Source of the DNA: Amoebophrya sp. A120
Lineage: Eukaryota > Sar > Dinophyceae > Syndiniales > Amoebophryaceae
Direction: 5' to 3'
DNA: 64,000 nucleotides
Assembly: GCA_905178155.1 (NCBI GenBank)
Contig: CAJINV010000010.1
Location: forward strand, 3,882,599 to 3,946,598
The position numbers and the translations under genes are program-made. The notes under the pieces are model-generated. The model worked only from the letters and a program-made list of their open reading frames with translations. It was not told the origin of the DNA and did no database searches. Each line of letters begins with the position of its first letter. Position 1 is the stretch's first letter. Below are positions 9,685-20,819 of this stretch, one piece after another.

Positions 9685-12591
9685 ATGTCCGACTGCAAAC
9701 CGGAACTGATCCGGCAACTCCAGCTTCTCGCGAACGACCACAAGACGCGCAACGACACCTTTCGCGTCCGGGCCTACAACAAGGTGTTACAGTCACTGAA
9801 AGATTCCAACGCGGTCGGGGCGATCAAGACGGAAAAGGATCTCGACAATGTTCCGGGGTTGAGCAAAACCGGGTCGATCCGGCAGCGGATGGTGACGATT
9901 ATCAAAAATTTCTCCGCCGCATCATCAAAGGCTACCAGTGCTTCTACCTCTTTATCCCCTGCTTCAACAAACAAACGAAAGCGCAGCGACAGTGTGGACA
10001 GCAATAGTATTAAACAAGCGAACAGCCAGCAAGGAAATAGTAGTAGCGCAGGAGCGGGAAGTAGTCAGAAGATAAACAGCCAGGATCTGGACCTTCCAGA
10101 AGTGAAAAAGATCAAAGAGTCCAAGGAGTCGCAGATTCTCCAACAGTATACATTGCAAAACTGTCTGGGTCTGGAAGGATGCAAAGTTTGTCATGCTTGT
10201 CTGACATAACTGAAGAGTTTGTGATGCATGTCCAAGAAGAGCAAGAGACCCTCTTGCTTGTAATGCAAAAACGCAGTTTTTTATGCGGAAACCGCAACAC
10301 TCAGGCGCGCAAATATTTTTCGTGCTTGGCTGTGCAGCAATGCAGCGCATTCACTATTCCCAGCGCAGCATTACAAGTTTCCAGACTCAGACAACATATT
10401 TGCATTTGATCAACAGCTGCAGAAGATCCATGGATTCGGCGGCGTCCGGGCGCAGCAGCTCGTGAACAGTTACAAGGTAAGAAGTCTGGCCGACTTGCTG
10501 AAATTGCCCGACAATGTTCTAACCCGGACGGAGAAAATTGGCGTGGAATACTACGACGATATCAACGCAGACATCCCGCGACAAGAGACCGAGCAGCACG
10601 TTGTGTTTCTGAAAAAACAAGTGGAGAAATTGAGTGCCGTGTTGAAGAAGGATAGTACCAGCACTAACAGTAAAAGTAGCCAAATTATATTAAATGATCT
10701 CCAATTTTCCTGCGAAGTGACCGGCTCCTTCCGGCGGGGGGAAAAGAAAAACGGCGATATCGATCTAGTTTTGACTATGAAAAACCACAAAACCACTCTC
10801 GAACCGAAGAAGGTTTTCCAGGGATTTTTAGCCTTGTTGGCAGAAACCGGGTATTTGACGGAAACTTTGTATGAAAGCGTCAGAATCGAAATCACCAAAA
10901 TCGAAATAGTTTGTGATGCATAAAATCGATGCCACTTGGGGCCTCAGTTTCCAAGTGGAGCATGACAAATTTCGGGAGCGCCAAAATCCAGTCTGTCATG
11001 CTGTTTGGGCAAATAAGACCGCTCCTGTCATGCTACTCTGGCAATTCATTTTTAGGGCTAAACAGGCTTGCAATCGGTCATATTTGCCTCCTCTCCAACA
11101 CTGGCCTTCTGTGCCCTACATTTTACGCATTACAAATATTTTGATTTTGTCGATTTCGATCCTGACACTCCCATACTTTGGCTTCGTCGGTGGAATTGGA
11201 GAATTACGGAAATAGTTCGTATTCACCGGCTATCAAATGCAAAAATGTCTGGGTCTGGAAGATTGCCAGGTTTGTGATGCATATTTTGCATAACCCATGA
11301 TGCCTGTAATGCATGAACTAACATCACAGGTTCTTAAGGGTCCTTCTGATGCGTATTCCGCATGAGACATGCCCACTCCGCGCAGCACAAACTGAACCCC
11401 TCTTGCTGGTCATGCAATACAGATTTTCTTTACCTTCCAAAGACAGCATCACAAGTTGCAACCTTCCAGACCCAGACATTTTTGCATTTGATACCGGCGG
11501 GGAAAAACAATAACAAGGGTAGTATAAAAATAAAAGCCGGTCGCTCGTCAACTTCATCCTCGTCCTCTTTGAATAATAAACCCTCGTCGACGTCGTCGAC
11601 CCCGAGCCTAACTTTTTCCCCTTCCAGCAGACTACACGGAGCTGCAATACAAAAGGTTAATTCTGATTCCTCTACAAGTTCCAACAACTGGTCGTTGAAA
11701 TGGACTATCAAATGCAAATATGTCTGGGTCTGGAAGAATGCAAGTTTGTCATGCTTGTCTGGCGTGACTCATAAATCTGTAATGCATGAGCAGGAAAATG
11801 GCCTCTTTCCTGTCACACAAAAACGCAGTTTGCCATGCGGAAAACGAAACACAGTAGTAGCTTAAAAATTTGTCATGCTTGGCTGCGTATTGCAGTCCGC
11901 CCACCAGTCACATTTTAGCATCACAACTTTCCAGACCCAGGCACTTTTGCATTTGATATGGATGGGTCTGGCGAAACTTTTTCTCCACGACAACGACAAG
12001 CTCAACAAGCACCGGAGATTGGACATTCTGTTCGTCCCTTCGGAAATTTACCCCTTCACGCTGGTCTATGAGAGTTGATAACTCTCCCTTCCCCTCATTT
12101 GTATTGCATGAACAGCAATACAACCGTTGGCAAGAGTGCGGGTTTTCCATGACAAATTCACCCAGGACTCTAGTGCTGGTTGATCTTTCTGCCAGAACCT
12201 GTCATGCAAAAGGTGCCAAGAGGCAAATAGTGGATTTGGTATTTTGCATGACAAATGAGAGGGAGGGGTTGTGCACTGTCATATGGTCCATTTCACGGGC
12301 AATGCGCTGTTCAACATCGATCTGAGGAACCACGCGCTAAACTGCGGCTACAGTTTGTCCGAGCACGGTTTCCGGTACGTAAAGAAGGAAAGCAGTGCGA
12401 GTCAAGCTGCGCTGAACAAGAAAACACCCTCGAATCAGTACTCGAACCAATTTGTTTCCGAGCTGGACATTTCGAAAAAACTGAACAAGAAGAAATTCGA
12501 GACCGAGGCGGACGTGTTTCGCTTTTTGGGCTTGAAATACATCAACCCGGGGGACAGGAAACATGGAGTGTTAGGGAAGCATCGACTCTAG
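9685..12591 (+). CDS. Family X DNA polymerase (Pol beta/lambda-like)
   Basis: Six exons (9685-10146, 10417-10869, 11181-11230, 11499-11705, 11964-12066, 12289-12591) sum to 1578 bp, 525 residues; all five introns are introners. The N-terminal HhH region (residues about 1-75) resembles the 8-kDa lyase domain of Pol beta, with L-D-N-V-P-G-L-S-K-T-G. A second HhH reads I-H-G-F-G-G-V-R-A-Q-Q-L. The palm has G-S-F-R-R-G-E-K-K-N-G-D-I-D-L-V, giving two of the catalytic Asp. R-R-L-D-I-L-F-V supplies the third, and F-T-G-N-A-L-F-N with L-S-E-H-G-F-R and D-V-F-R-F-L-G-L form the thumb. These motifs straddle several introner junctions, so they prove the joins. The role would be gap filling in base excision or end-joining repair. 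A Ser/Asn/Lys-rich linker (residues about 85-150) and a long Ser-rich loop are insertions. No BRCT is visible. Confidence 0.92.
10147..10411. mobile_element. Introner, family A
   Basis: Left end TATACATTGCAAAACTGTCT, right end CATATTTGCATTTGATC; perfect AACAG duplication (10142-10146, 10412-10416). The right end has GATC in place of the usual GATA. Confidence 0.9.
10870..11175. mobile_element. Introner, family E
   Basis: Ends TATGAAAGCGTCAGAATCGA and TCGATCCTGACACTCCCATA; perfect CTTTG duplication (10865-10869, 11176-11180). Confidence 0.92.
11231..11493. mobile_element. Introner, family A
   Basis: Ends TATCAAATGCAAAAATGTCT and GACATTTTTGCATTTGATA; perfect CCGGC duplication (11226-11230, 11494-11498). 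Confidence 0.95.
11706..11958. mobile_element. Introner, family A
   Basis: Ends TATCAAATGCAAATATGTCT and GGCACTTTTGCATTTGATA; duplication TGGAC/TGGAT. Its removal restores K-W-M-G-L-A-K-L in the polymerase palm. Confidence 0.93.
12067..12283. mobile_element. Introner, family F
   Basis: Ends TATGAGAGTTGATAACTCTC and GGGTTGTGCACTGTCATA-type; perfect TGGTC duplication (12062-12066, 12284-12288). Removal joins F-T-L-V to H-F-T-G-N, the conserved thumb motif. Confidence 0.92.
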
Positions 12592-13450
12592 ATTGATAGA
12601 TGAGGAGGTTCTTCATGCATGATAGCAAATTTTTGCTCCTGCTGTTTTCGAAGATTATACTGACGAGGAGGTAATAAATATGGTTTTGTGTAGCAGGTAG
12701 GGGTACCTCTACCTGCTGTTCGAGGACAACAGGTCGGTCTGTGGATCTCCTGTAGGATCTTGTCAGAACAAAAAGACCGCCAAAAAGTAGTCCTCTCAAG
12801 AACTCGAAGCAGAAGTACACAAGAGAGTACATTGCTGTTGCTGCGGTTGCCGTAGTACGATGATTTCGTGTGTAACGATAATGTTCCCCACTACTTTATT
12901 ATTGCCTGGTAAGTCTTCCTCCCCGCGGATGGATTTATGTGTTTAGTTTCAGGACTCGGCGTTTCAGAATGTATTGGTGTAGTGTCGTCCTCGTCCACAG
13001 TCGTTCTTATATCGTGCCTCTCGTTGGTTTCGTCCCTCTGTCGGTTTCGTCCACGTCCGTTTCCCCTTCCTTCACCTATTTTTAATTTTATCGCGGCGAA
13101 CTACAGGAAGCCACACTCGTTCTCGTTCTTGGTTTCGTCCCTCTGTCGGTTTCGTCCATGTGCATTTCGTTCACCACCAAGTCTTATCGTGCCGAACTAC
13201 GTCGGACCACCAGTAATTTCGTGTCGTGTATTTTTGCTGCACCTCCTAGATTGCATTGAGTTTGGGTTCGTTTAGTAAAGTACTTACAATTTCCTTCTCC
13301 CTGTCGCAGTCCAGTGAAGAACGAGCAGACCACGCACCTGTGCCCTTGTTTTCTAGGAGCAGAAGGCAATCAGAACCAAGACAGAGACTGACACAAGTTC
13401 TTTAGCAGAGACTGTTTTATAAAAACAGTTAGGAAACTTAAACTACGAAG
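12592..13450. other. Intergenic region with a short duplicated segment
   Basis: No gene. GGTTTCGTCCCTCTGTCGGT followed by TTCGTCCA occurs twice, near 13027 and 13131. Confidence 0.5.
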
Positions 13451-16400
13451 ATGAGCATGAGGCTGAAATCCACCACGAGCTCTTCAGCAGCTCATCCGCG
13501 CACGAAGACCTCCGCTGTCACGGCGCTGCTCTGCTATCTTTGCGAGCATGACTTGTTCCTCGGAACGGACGCGGTGGAGGTGCTGGTGACCAAGAAAAAT
13601 CACAAGAAAGCGACCGTCGTGAAGAAAATGCCTGCTGATGATGAATGTTGATGGCGATGTCGTGAAAACGCCCTCGTCCTCCGCGCTCGAACGCAAGGAG
13701 GAAAATGTTAAAGCAGGGAAGAATGAACAAGATCTTAAAAACAACAACGCTCCTCTCATCTTCGACACGGCGGGCCGGTACAATGCCACTGCTTCAACTA
13801 CACCTGGAGATGAGAATCATGGCTCTGGGCATCCGCATCAAGAGCATGAAGATGACCTCGGAAGCTCCGGGTCGTTTGTCCAGCAAGGCTATTTTGTCCC
13901 GCTGGGCTCGGAACGCTTTGCGGCAATATGAAAGTGCACGAGTCGACGACGTCCCTCTCTCTCGTTTCTTGTCATGCAGAATTCCGAATCCTAATCCATT
14001 CCTACCTGGGCACTAGCTTTGGCTGTGTTTGCATGACACTTACTGTAATAAGCCCAAACTGTATGCAAGAAAAAAACTGTGTAAGTGTAAGTCTGTGATG
14101 CAGAAAATGCAAAACAGTTACGCTTGTCATGCTCTACATGCATGATAGGCTCGCTTCCTACGTGTTTTCCCGTCCTATCTGCGCATGACAAGTTTTTCCT
14201 GTCATGGCAGACGAACTTGTGATGCTGTTTTCCCAAAAGACCTACACTAACACAGTTTTTTTCTTGGATAAACTGCACTGCTTTCCTGGACTACTAGGTT
14301 TGTCGCACAAAAGCCTCACTTTGCATATGGCCCCCTCAAAACGTAAGTTCTCAACTCGTAAGTGCGCTACCCATATTTTTTGCAAACCCGCTGCCCCATT
14401 TTTTTTATTTGTGAGGAGCAGTAGGGCCCGACGCACGTTGACCCGAGCGCGGCAAGCTTACGAAGAACATGCGCTGGACCGCAGCGGCGGGAAGCTTGCA
14501 CTGCCATGCTTCGCCGCAACATCTAAAGACGGCCACTGGGCCGGGCATAACGTCACGCGCGAGGGTATGGAGCACATGGGAAATCATCAAAAAGCTGCGG
14601 GCGCTTGATGCCTTCGCACATCCTCCCGGCCGGTCGCAGGGCGCGCGCCACAGCCTTCAGACATGACTTATTTTGCGCCCGTCATCTCTGACACCATCAG
14701 GCAGGTTTCGCCGCGATTCTCTTGCGCCGCCCCGCCCTCCGTCAGCCTATCCTCTTGCGCCGTCCTCCGCCCACCCCAGGGGGGGGTCGGTCCGTCAGCC
14801 TGGGGCGCCCCTCTCCCATTCTTCAGTGCCCCGGTCCGCCCGGCGTCTTTTTTCTTGCATCGGCACCCCGGCCCACCCCCGCTCGTTGCTTCCTCTCGAA
14901 AATACCGGCACAGGCTGGGCCGCCCGCATGCGCATCGCGGCCCGGGCGCAACCGGCCCGGCGAAAATGCGCGTGAGGCTTGCCGCCACCCAGTCGGGACG
15001 ATGGCCGCCCCAATGCTGCCCGGGCCTTTCCTGGACTACTAGGTTTGTCGCACAAAAGCCTCACTTTGCAGGCTGTTTGTGATGCTTCTAGACATGCCAT
15101 ACAAACGAGGGCGGGAGGCGGAGGGACTTGTGCACTCGCATATTAGAACGGTAACAGCTGCGGCGGTGGTGCCGGATGTGGGGATCAAAAGGACTCGGAA
15201 CAAGGTATGGCGTTCTCAAATGTTACATTCTCAGCTGTTGCATGTATTTGTCATGCAAAATGAGCACCAACGTCCACACAGTGAAGCTGCCTCGCATGAC
15301 AAATTTTGGAAGGGCTAAACAGCACTGGAATCCGTGCCGAATTTGTAATGTAAGAGTTGCAAGATCCGGTCTTTCCCTGTTGCCATTCTTGCATCACCAA
15401 TTCATGTAACAATAGAGAATGTAACACTTGAGAACGCCATGCAAGGAGCCGCACCTGCCCCTGCGGGCGGAGAAGGCGGGGCCGGAGGTTCCTTTGCCCC
15501 CCTGGCAGTGTCGAGCGAAGGTGTGGCATATCCCGCGGAAAAACGTACTCACCCTAGAGTTATCATGGAAATCTAGTGCATGTTGCGCAGGTGCAAATGG
15601 GTACTACATGTTTATACAATATAAGTAAATGTCTCTTCATGCGGAGGCCTATGAGGAGTATGATTCGCTATGATAAGTATAAAGGAATTTGTCCTGCTCG
15701 AGTCTTCAGCGCACGAGAGTGACGCGGCTGCACTAGACTGAATTGGGACTACAGTTATCAGACGCTGAGTTGTCATGCGGGACCACCTAAGCTTCTGTGT
15801 TTGTCTAGCAGATTTCTATTTTGGCCGTGGGGTGAACGCATTTTCACTCAGGATACGCGGGCAGAAAGAATCATGCGCGTTTATGATGGCGATTGCCATG
15901 CCGTCGACGGCCGTTACTACGCCAAACCGAACGGATAAGATACGATAGTAAAGCGGGGAAGGATGAACAAGATCTTAAAAACAACAACGCTCCTCTCATC
16001 TTCGACACGGCGGGCCGGTACAATGCCACTGCTTCAACTACACCTGGAGATCATGAAGATCATGATTCTGGGCAGCAGCAGCAGGAAGATGAAATCGGCT
16101 CCGGTTCGTTTGTCCAGCAACGCTATTTTGTCCCGCTGGGTTCGGAACGCTTTGCGTCAATATGAAAGTGCACGAGTCGACGACGCCCGTCTCTCTCGTT
16201 TCTTGTTATGCAGAATTCCGAATCCTATTCCTAATCCATTCCTACCTGGGCACTAACACTAAGTAGCTTCGGCCGTGTTTTCATGACGCTTACGGTATTA
16301 AGCTCAAACTGCACTGCTGTCCTGGCCTACTAGGTTTGTCGCACAAAGAAAAGCCTCACAACTCTGCAGGCTGTTTGTGATGCTAGACATGCAATACAAA

Positions 16401-19400
16401 CGAGGGCGGGGAGGGACTTGTGCACTCGCATATTAGAACGGTAACAGCTGCGGCGGTGGTGCCGGATGTGGGGATCAAAACGACCAGGAACAAGGAGCCG
16501 CGCCTGCCCCTGCGGGCGGAGAAGGTGGGGCCGGAGGTTCCTTTGCCCCCCTGGCAGTGTCGAGCGAAGGTGTGGCATATCCCGCGGAAAAACGTACTCA
16601 CCCTAGAATTATCATGGAAATCTAGTGCATGCTGCCGCTGCGCAGGTGCAAATGGCTACTACATGTGTCTCTTCATGCGGAGGCCGCTGAGGAGTATGAT
16701 CCGCTATGATAAGTATGAAGGAATAATTTCTTCTGCTCGAATCTTCAGCGCACGAGAGTGACGCGGCTGCACTAGACTTAATTTTAAGGGTTGAAAAAAT
16801 TAAGGTTTACATCAGGGTTTTGGTTCGTGGTTTCATAGATTTCGCAGCCCCCGCCTTTGTCCCTCTTCGCACCGCCCGGCAGTTGTCCAGGTGGTGCCTT
16901 GGTTCGTATTTCGTCTGGCTGGCAAAACCAAAGCCGCCGGGCCTTCAGAGCTGAAGGCCCTTCTACCTTGATGCCGATCCAGATTTTGTGCGAGGTGTCG
17001 CCACAATTCTGACGAGCGCACGCTGGCTGATTTGGGGGTCAGCATTTCCCTCGAGATCTAGGCTGGCATCTACGCCAGGCAAGCCGCCTCGCCTCGCGCG
17101 TTACTTGGTACGCGGAGCAGGCTGCCCGGCTTTTCTGCCTCCGGATCTCGTTCCGCAATCTTGCGGGACAACGTTCGGAGGCAGAGGTAGATCACCATCC
17201 TGGCCAGCCAAAGAGATGCTTGCCCCTGTGATGGCTGCCGCCAAAGCGGCAGGGTTTTGGTCAGGGTTTTGCTCCGAAAAGGCTCACCGCAATCGAAGCA
17301 AAAACTTATTTTTTTCGGGAGCTTCCCCCGAGCTAATAAAATAAGTTTTTGCTTTCGCTTTGCCCTCCTTTTTGTGGCTGAAAGTGTGGAGCTGTTCTGG
17401 GCCGGTATGTTCGCCCACATCGTGCCCAGACAACCTACCTGGCCCTGCAAGTTACTTGGGGCAAGTGACAGGGCGCCCGGTTGCTCTGCCTCAGGATCTC
17501 GCTCCGCAATCTTGCGGGACAATGTTCGGAGGCAGAGGTAGACCACCCTCCTGGCCAACCAAAGGGACGCCCGTTTCTGAGGCGTCCGCCGCCGACCTCA
17601 TCTGCAAACCAAAACCTTACTTTATTAGGTGGCGTTTCGGAGAAAAAATAATTAAGGTTTTGGTTTGGAGATGAGGTCGGAAGCCCGGTTTTCCCGGGGC
17701 TTCCCCCGAGCTAGTACGGTATGTCTTTGTCGTCAAATCGGCCACCCGGGTGTGCGGGTCTAGGCATGGCCAACATCCGCCGCCGGAGATTGACTGGGCA
17801 AAATCCCGGCCACAACAAGAGGGCTGCTTTCCGGGGCTGCTTTCGGAGCTCGTGTTGAAAGCAAAAACTTATTTTATTAGCTCGTGTTTCGGAAGAAAAA
17901 AAACTAAGTTTTTGATTTGAAATGAGCTCGTTATACCCAGCCGACAAAAGTCGGCCTCTCTTTTTGAGGTCAAGTTCCTACGGGCCGGCCATGGCCAGCC
18001 TCCAGCCACTGCGAGTGGCCCAGCAGGAAGTGGACCGCAAAAAGAGAGGGCGATCTTTGAGGTTGGGTTGTCGACCTCATCTCCAAACCTAAACCTTAGT
18101 TTTTTTTTGTCCGAAACGCGACCTAATAAAATAAGGCTTTGGCTTGAAGATGAGGTCGACGGCGGACACCTCAGAGCCAAGCATCTCTGTGGCTGGCCAG
18201 GAAGGTGATCTACCTCTGCCTCCGCACGTCGCCGCGCAAGATTGCGGAGCGAGATCCGGAGGCAGAAAAGACGGGCGCCCTGCCATATGCTCCAAGTAAC
18301 TTGCAGGGCCAGGTAGGTTGTCTGGGCACGATGTGGGCGAACATACCGGCCCAGAACAGCTCCACACTTTCAGCCACAAAAAGGAGGGCAAAGCGAAAGC
18401 AAAAACTTATTTTATTAGCTCGGGGGAAGCTCCCGAAAAAAATAAGTTTTTGCTTCGATTGCGGTGAGCCTTTTCGGAGCAAAACCCTGACCAAAACCCT
18501 GCCGCTTTGGCGGCAGCCATCACAGGGACAGGCATATCCGTCGTTGGCCGTTAAGGTGCTCTGCCTCTGCCTCCTCCCGTTGTCCCGCAAGATTGTGGAA
18601 CGAGATCCGGGGGCAGAGAAGCCGGGCGCCCTGCCAGTTGCTCCAGGTGGCTTGCACGACGAAGCAGGCCGCCTCGACACGATATGGGCGAGCATATCGG
18701 CGCAGCTCGGCTCCGCACTTTCGGCCACAAGATGAAGCACAAAGCGAAAGCAAAAGCTTACTTTTCTAGATCGGGGGAAGCTCCCGGGAAAAGTAAGTCT
18801 TTGCGTCCATGTCCGTGAGCCTCTTCTGAGCAAAACCCTGGCCAAAACCTTGCCGCTTTGGCGGCAGCCACTACAGGGACAAGCATCTCTGTGGCTGGCC
18901 AGGAAGGTGCTCTACCTTTGCCTCCGGACGGCGTCCCGCAAGATTGCGGAACGAGATGCGGGGGCAGAGAAGCCGGGCGCCCTGCCATTTGCTCCAGGGA
19001 ACTCGCAGGAAAAGGCAGGCCGCCAGGCCAAGATATGGGCGCCCGTGTCGGCCCAGTTTAGGCCACCAAGTTCGGCCGAAAGGGGGGGGCCAGGGCAAGG
19101 GCAAAGGCGCAAGCGTTAGTCTGGGGAAAGCTCCCGGAAAAAGTCAGAACCTGCTTCCATTTTGGTGCGCTTTTGTCATGAAAAGGCCTAGCCGAGAACT
19201 TGCCGCCTTGGCGGCAACCGGGACCCGGCCAAACCTCCAGCCGGGCAAGCCCGCAGCTGCTCAGCCTCTTCCCCCGGACCCCGCTACGCGCCACCGCAGG
19301 ATGAGATCTGGGGGCGGAGAAGCCAGGCCAGCAGCCCGGCGCCCCAAATACCTCGCGGCGGATGGCATGCGTCTGGGGTTCTTCTGGGGAGGTGCCGAGG

Positions 19401-20819
19401 CTAATATCTTGGCCAGCAGTCCAGGTCAGCAGAAGCCGAGAAAAATGCCGCCGCGGCTTCATCGTATTCACCCGGGGGAGAGGTTGGAAGCAGCAAGCGC
19501 GCGGCCTCCATTTTGCCCGGCTTCTGCTGGTCTGGATACCGGCCGAGATGTTGACATCGGCGCAGCGAGCTTTTTCGGCTGGATGGTCTGCGCTTTCCTT
19601 TTCCATTCAGAGCGAAGAGAAAAAAAATGAAAAATCGCAAATCAAAACCTTGACCAAAACCTTAATTCTTTCAACCCCTAATAATTGGGACTATAGTACT
19701 CAGCAGACACTGAGTTGTCACGCGGGACCACCTAAGCTTCGTTCTGTGTTTGTCTAGCAGATTTCTATCTTGGCCGTGGGGTGAACGCATTTTCACTCAG
19801 GATACGCGGGCAGAAAAAATCATGCGCGTCTATGATGGCGATTGCGCTGCCGTCGACGGACGTTACTACGCCAAGCCGAACGGATATGGATGTGTCAGGA
19901 TCGAAATCGACAAAATCGAAAAATTTGTAATGCATAAAACGTAGGGCACTCGATGCCTGTAATGGGGAGCAGGCGAATGAGATCGATTGCAAGCCTGTCT
20001 AGGAATATGCAATGCGCTGCCAGAGTAGCATGGCAGGAGCAGTCTTCTTTGCCCAAACAGCATGACAGACCGGATTTGGGTGCTCCCGAAATTTGTCATG
20101 CGTCACTTACAAACTGAGGCGCCTGGTATCGATGTTATGCATCACAAATTTTTCGACTTTGTAAATTTCGACTCTGACACTTCCATAACGGAGACGAGCC
20201 ATGCACGGGCTGGAACGGGTACGCGAAAGGGTTTGCCATGCCGGCGAGGAATGTCGACGAGGAGAAAAATGATGCCGAAAGTCCCTTTGCGTCGTGTAAA
20301 AAAATCGATGAACATGCGATCAGTGAAGACATTAGATCCTTTATAGGTCGGTGCAGAGGCAACACGATGAAATTTCGCTACAAGAACTTCGATGACTTTG
20401 ACGTCGGCAGCCCAAGGTGGAGATTCCAAGGTCGCCATTGGACGAATGCCAACGTTATGTTCCTAAAGAAATTAATCAGGGAAGAAGAAGAATCTGTTTT
20501 TTTCTGGAAAAAAGACCTCTTTGACTGGGACAGCGCGCGCGACATGTTCTTAGTTTCCGCGAAAGCGAAAGAGGTCTCATTTGAGATGAGTTGCGACGAA
20601 TACGATAATGCAGGGAAAAAGGAAGGAAGTGAAGACGACTACTCTGTGACCGAGTGGCCGTCTTCTAAGGGGTTTTTCTCTGGCAACGACTGCGACCTGA
20701 TACGAATCCGATGGGACAAGAAGACGAAGGGATTCCTCGGTGTAGCCACTGGTGGTGAGGTGCAGGTAGAGTCGTGGACATGCCCGGACCTGAAGGATTG
20801 TGGAATTCCCCCGTATTAA
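13451..20819 (+). CDS. Internally duplicated gene with AVEV-type N-terminus; model incomplete
   Basis: The first ORF (13451-13651) has a basic start, then A-V-T-A-L-L-C-Y-L and D-A-V-E-V-L-V-T-K-K-N-H-K-K, matching the N-termini of the genes at 26984, 31395 and 35739. Coding shifts to the frame opening at 13638 by an unresolved intron or frameshift. A tandem duplication then repeats the middle of the gene: copy 1 13709-15934, copy 2 15949-19884. Exons in each copy are Gly/Ala/Pro-rich and end R-V-Y-D-G-D-C-x-A-V-D-G-R-Y-Y-A-K-P-N-G. After copy 2 a family E introner leads to the last exon (20193-20819), with F-F-W-K-K-D-L-F-D-W and many acidic residues; stop TAA 20817-20819. An in-frame TAG lies near 15577/16623, and copy 1 ends at TAA. 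Whether the gene still works is unclear. No known domain recognised. Confidence 0.45.
14062..14270. mobile_element. Introner, family G, nested inside the family F introner
   Basis: Ends TATGCAAGAAAAAAACTGTG and CACAGTTTTTTTCTTGGATA; perfect AACTG duplication (14057-14061, 14271-14275). Copy 2 of the duplication has the empty site, one AACTG at 16307-16311. Confidence 0.95.
14326..15070. repeat. 745-bp GC-rich insertion bounded by a 45-bp direct repeat
   Basis: The segment 14281-14325 recurs at 15026-15070 (CTTTCCTGGACTACTAGGTT, then TGTCGCACAAAAGCC and so on), enclosing about 700 bp of GC-rich DNA. Copy 2 has a single version of this segment near 16320. Confidence 0.88.
15206..15441. mobile_element. 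Introner, family H, absent from the paralogous copy
   Basis: Ends TATGGCGTTCTCAAATGTTA and AACACTTGAGAACGCCATG; perfect CAAGG duplication (15201-15205, 15442-15446). The empty site, GAACAAGGAGCC with one CAAGG, is present at 16491-16495 in copy 2. CAAGG allows a GT-AG splice. Confidence 0.95.
15669..15855. mobile_element. Introner-like intron, copy 1
   Basis: Runs from TATGATAAGTATAAAGG to a family D-like right end, GCATTTTCACTCAGGATA. Flanks TTCGC and CGCGG share only CGC. Joining across it gives E-E-Y-D-S-R-A-E-R-I-M in frame. Confidence 0.6.
16161..16432. mobile_element. Introner, family F (copy 2)
   Basis: Ends TATGAAAGTGCACGAGTC and GGGACTTGTGCACTCGCATA, 272 bp. Flanks GTCAA and TTAGA. 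This is the smaller, near-intact paralogue of 13927-15142. Confidence 0.75.
16705..19804. mobile_element. Introner-like intron, copy 2, holding a transposon
   Basis: The same intron as 15669-15855 (TATGATAAGTATGAAGG ... ACTCAGGATA), expanded to 3.1 kb by the foldback element at 16784-19681. Confidence 0.65.
16784..19681. mobile_element. 2.9-kb non-autonomous foldback transposon
   Basis: Terminal inverted repeats of 25 bp with two mismatches: left TTAAGGGTTGAAAAAATTAA, and the complement of the right end reads TTAGGGGTTGAAAGAATTAA. A perfect 5-bp TAATT duplication flanks it (16779-16783, 19682-19686). Copy 1 shows the empty site, GACTGAATTGGG near 15736. Inside are repeated modules of about 300 bp in alternating orientation, each with a hairpin (for example GCAAAAACTTATTTTATTAG facing AATAAGTTTTTGC). 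Segments 17237-17530 and 18210-18514 are reverse complements. No transposase is visible; long ORFs here are by-products of the inverted repeats. Confidence 0.9.
19885..20187. mobile_element. Introner, family E
   Basis: Ends TATGGATGTGTCAGGATCGA and TCGACTCTGACACTTCCATA; perfect ACGGA duplication (19880-19884, 20188-20192). It joins K-P-N-G to D-E-P-C-T-G-W in frame. Confidence 0.92.

Larger units (their letters stand above)
13927..15142. mobile_element. Introner, family F (copy 1), with nested insertions
   Basis: Left end TATGAAAGTGCACGAGTC, right end GGGACTTGTGCACTCGCATA. Flanks GGCAA and TTAGA do not match, so the duplication has decayed or the borders shifted. The equivalent in copy 2 is 272 bp (16161-16432); this one is 1216 bp because of the insertions at 14062 and 14326. 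Confidence 0.75.
13709..15934 (+). repeat. Tandem duplication, copy 1
   Basis: Starts AAAGCAGGGAAGAATGAAC and ends CCAAACCGAACGGA. Aligns along its length with 15949-19884. It alone carries the introner at 15206-15441, the nested introner at 14062-14270 and the 745-bp insertion at 14326-15070. Confidence 0.92.
15949..19884 (+). repeat. Tandem duplication, copy 2
   Basis: Starts AAAGCGGGGAAGGATGAAC right after copy 1, ends CCAAGCCGAACGGA, and then continues into the family E introner. It lacks three insertions found in copy 1 and alone carries the 2.9-kb foldback element. Confidence 0.92.

Noticed and set aside
18205-18845. Long ORFs on both strands in 17-19.6 kb
   Set aside because: They are mirror images produced by the inverted repeats of the foldback element and show no transposase or other motif.
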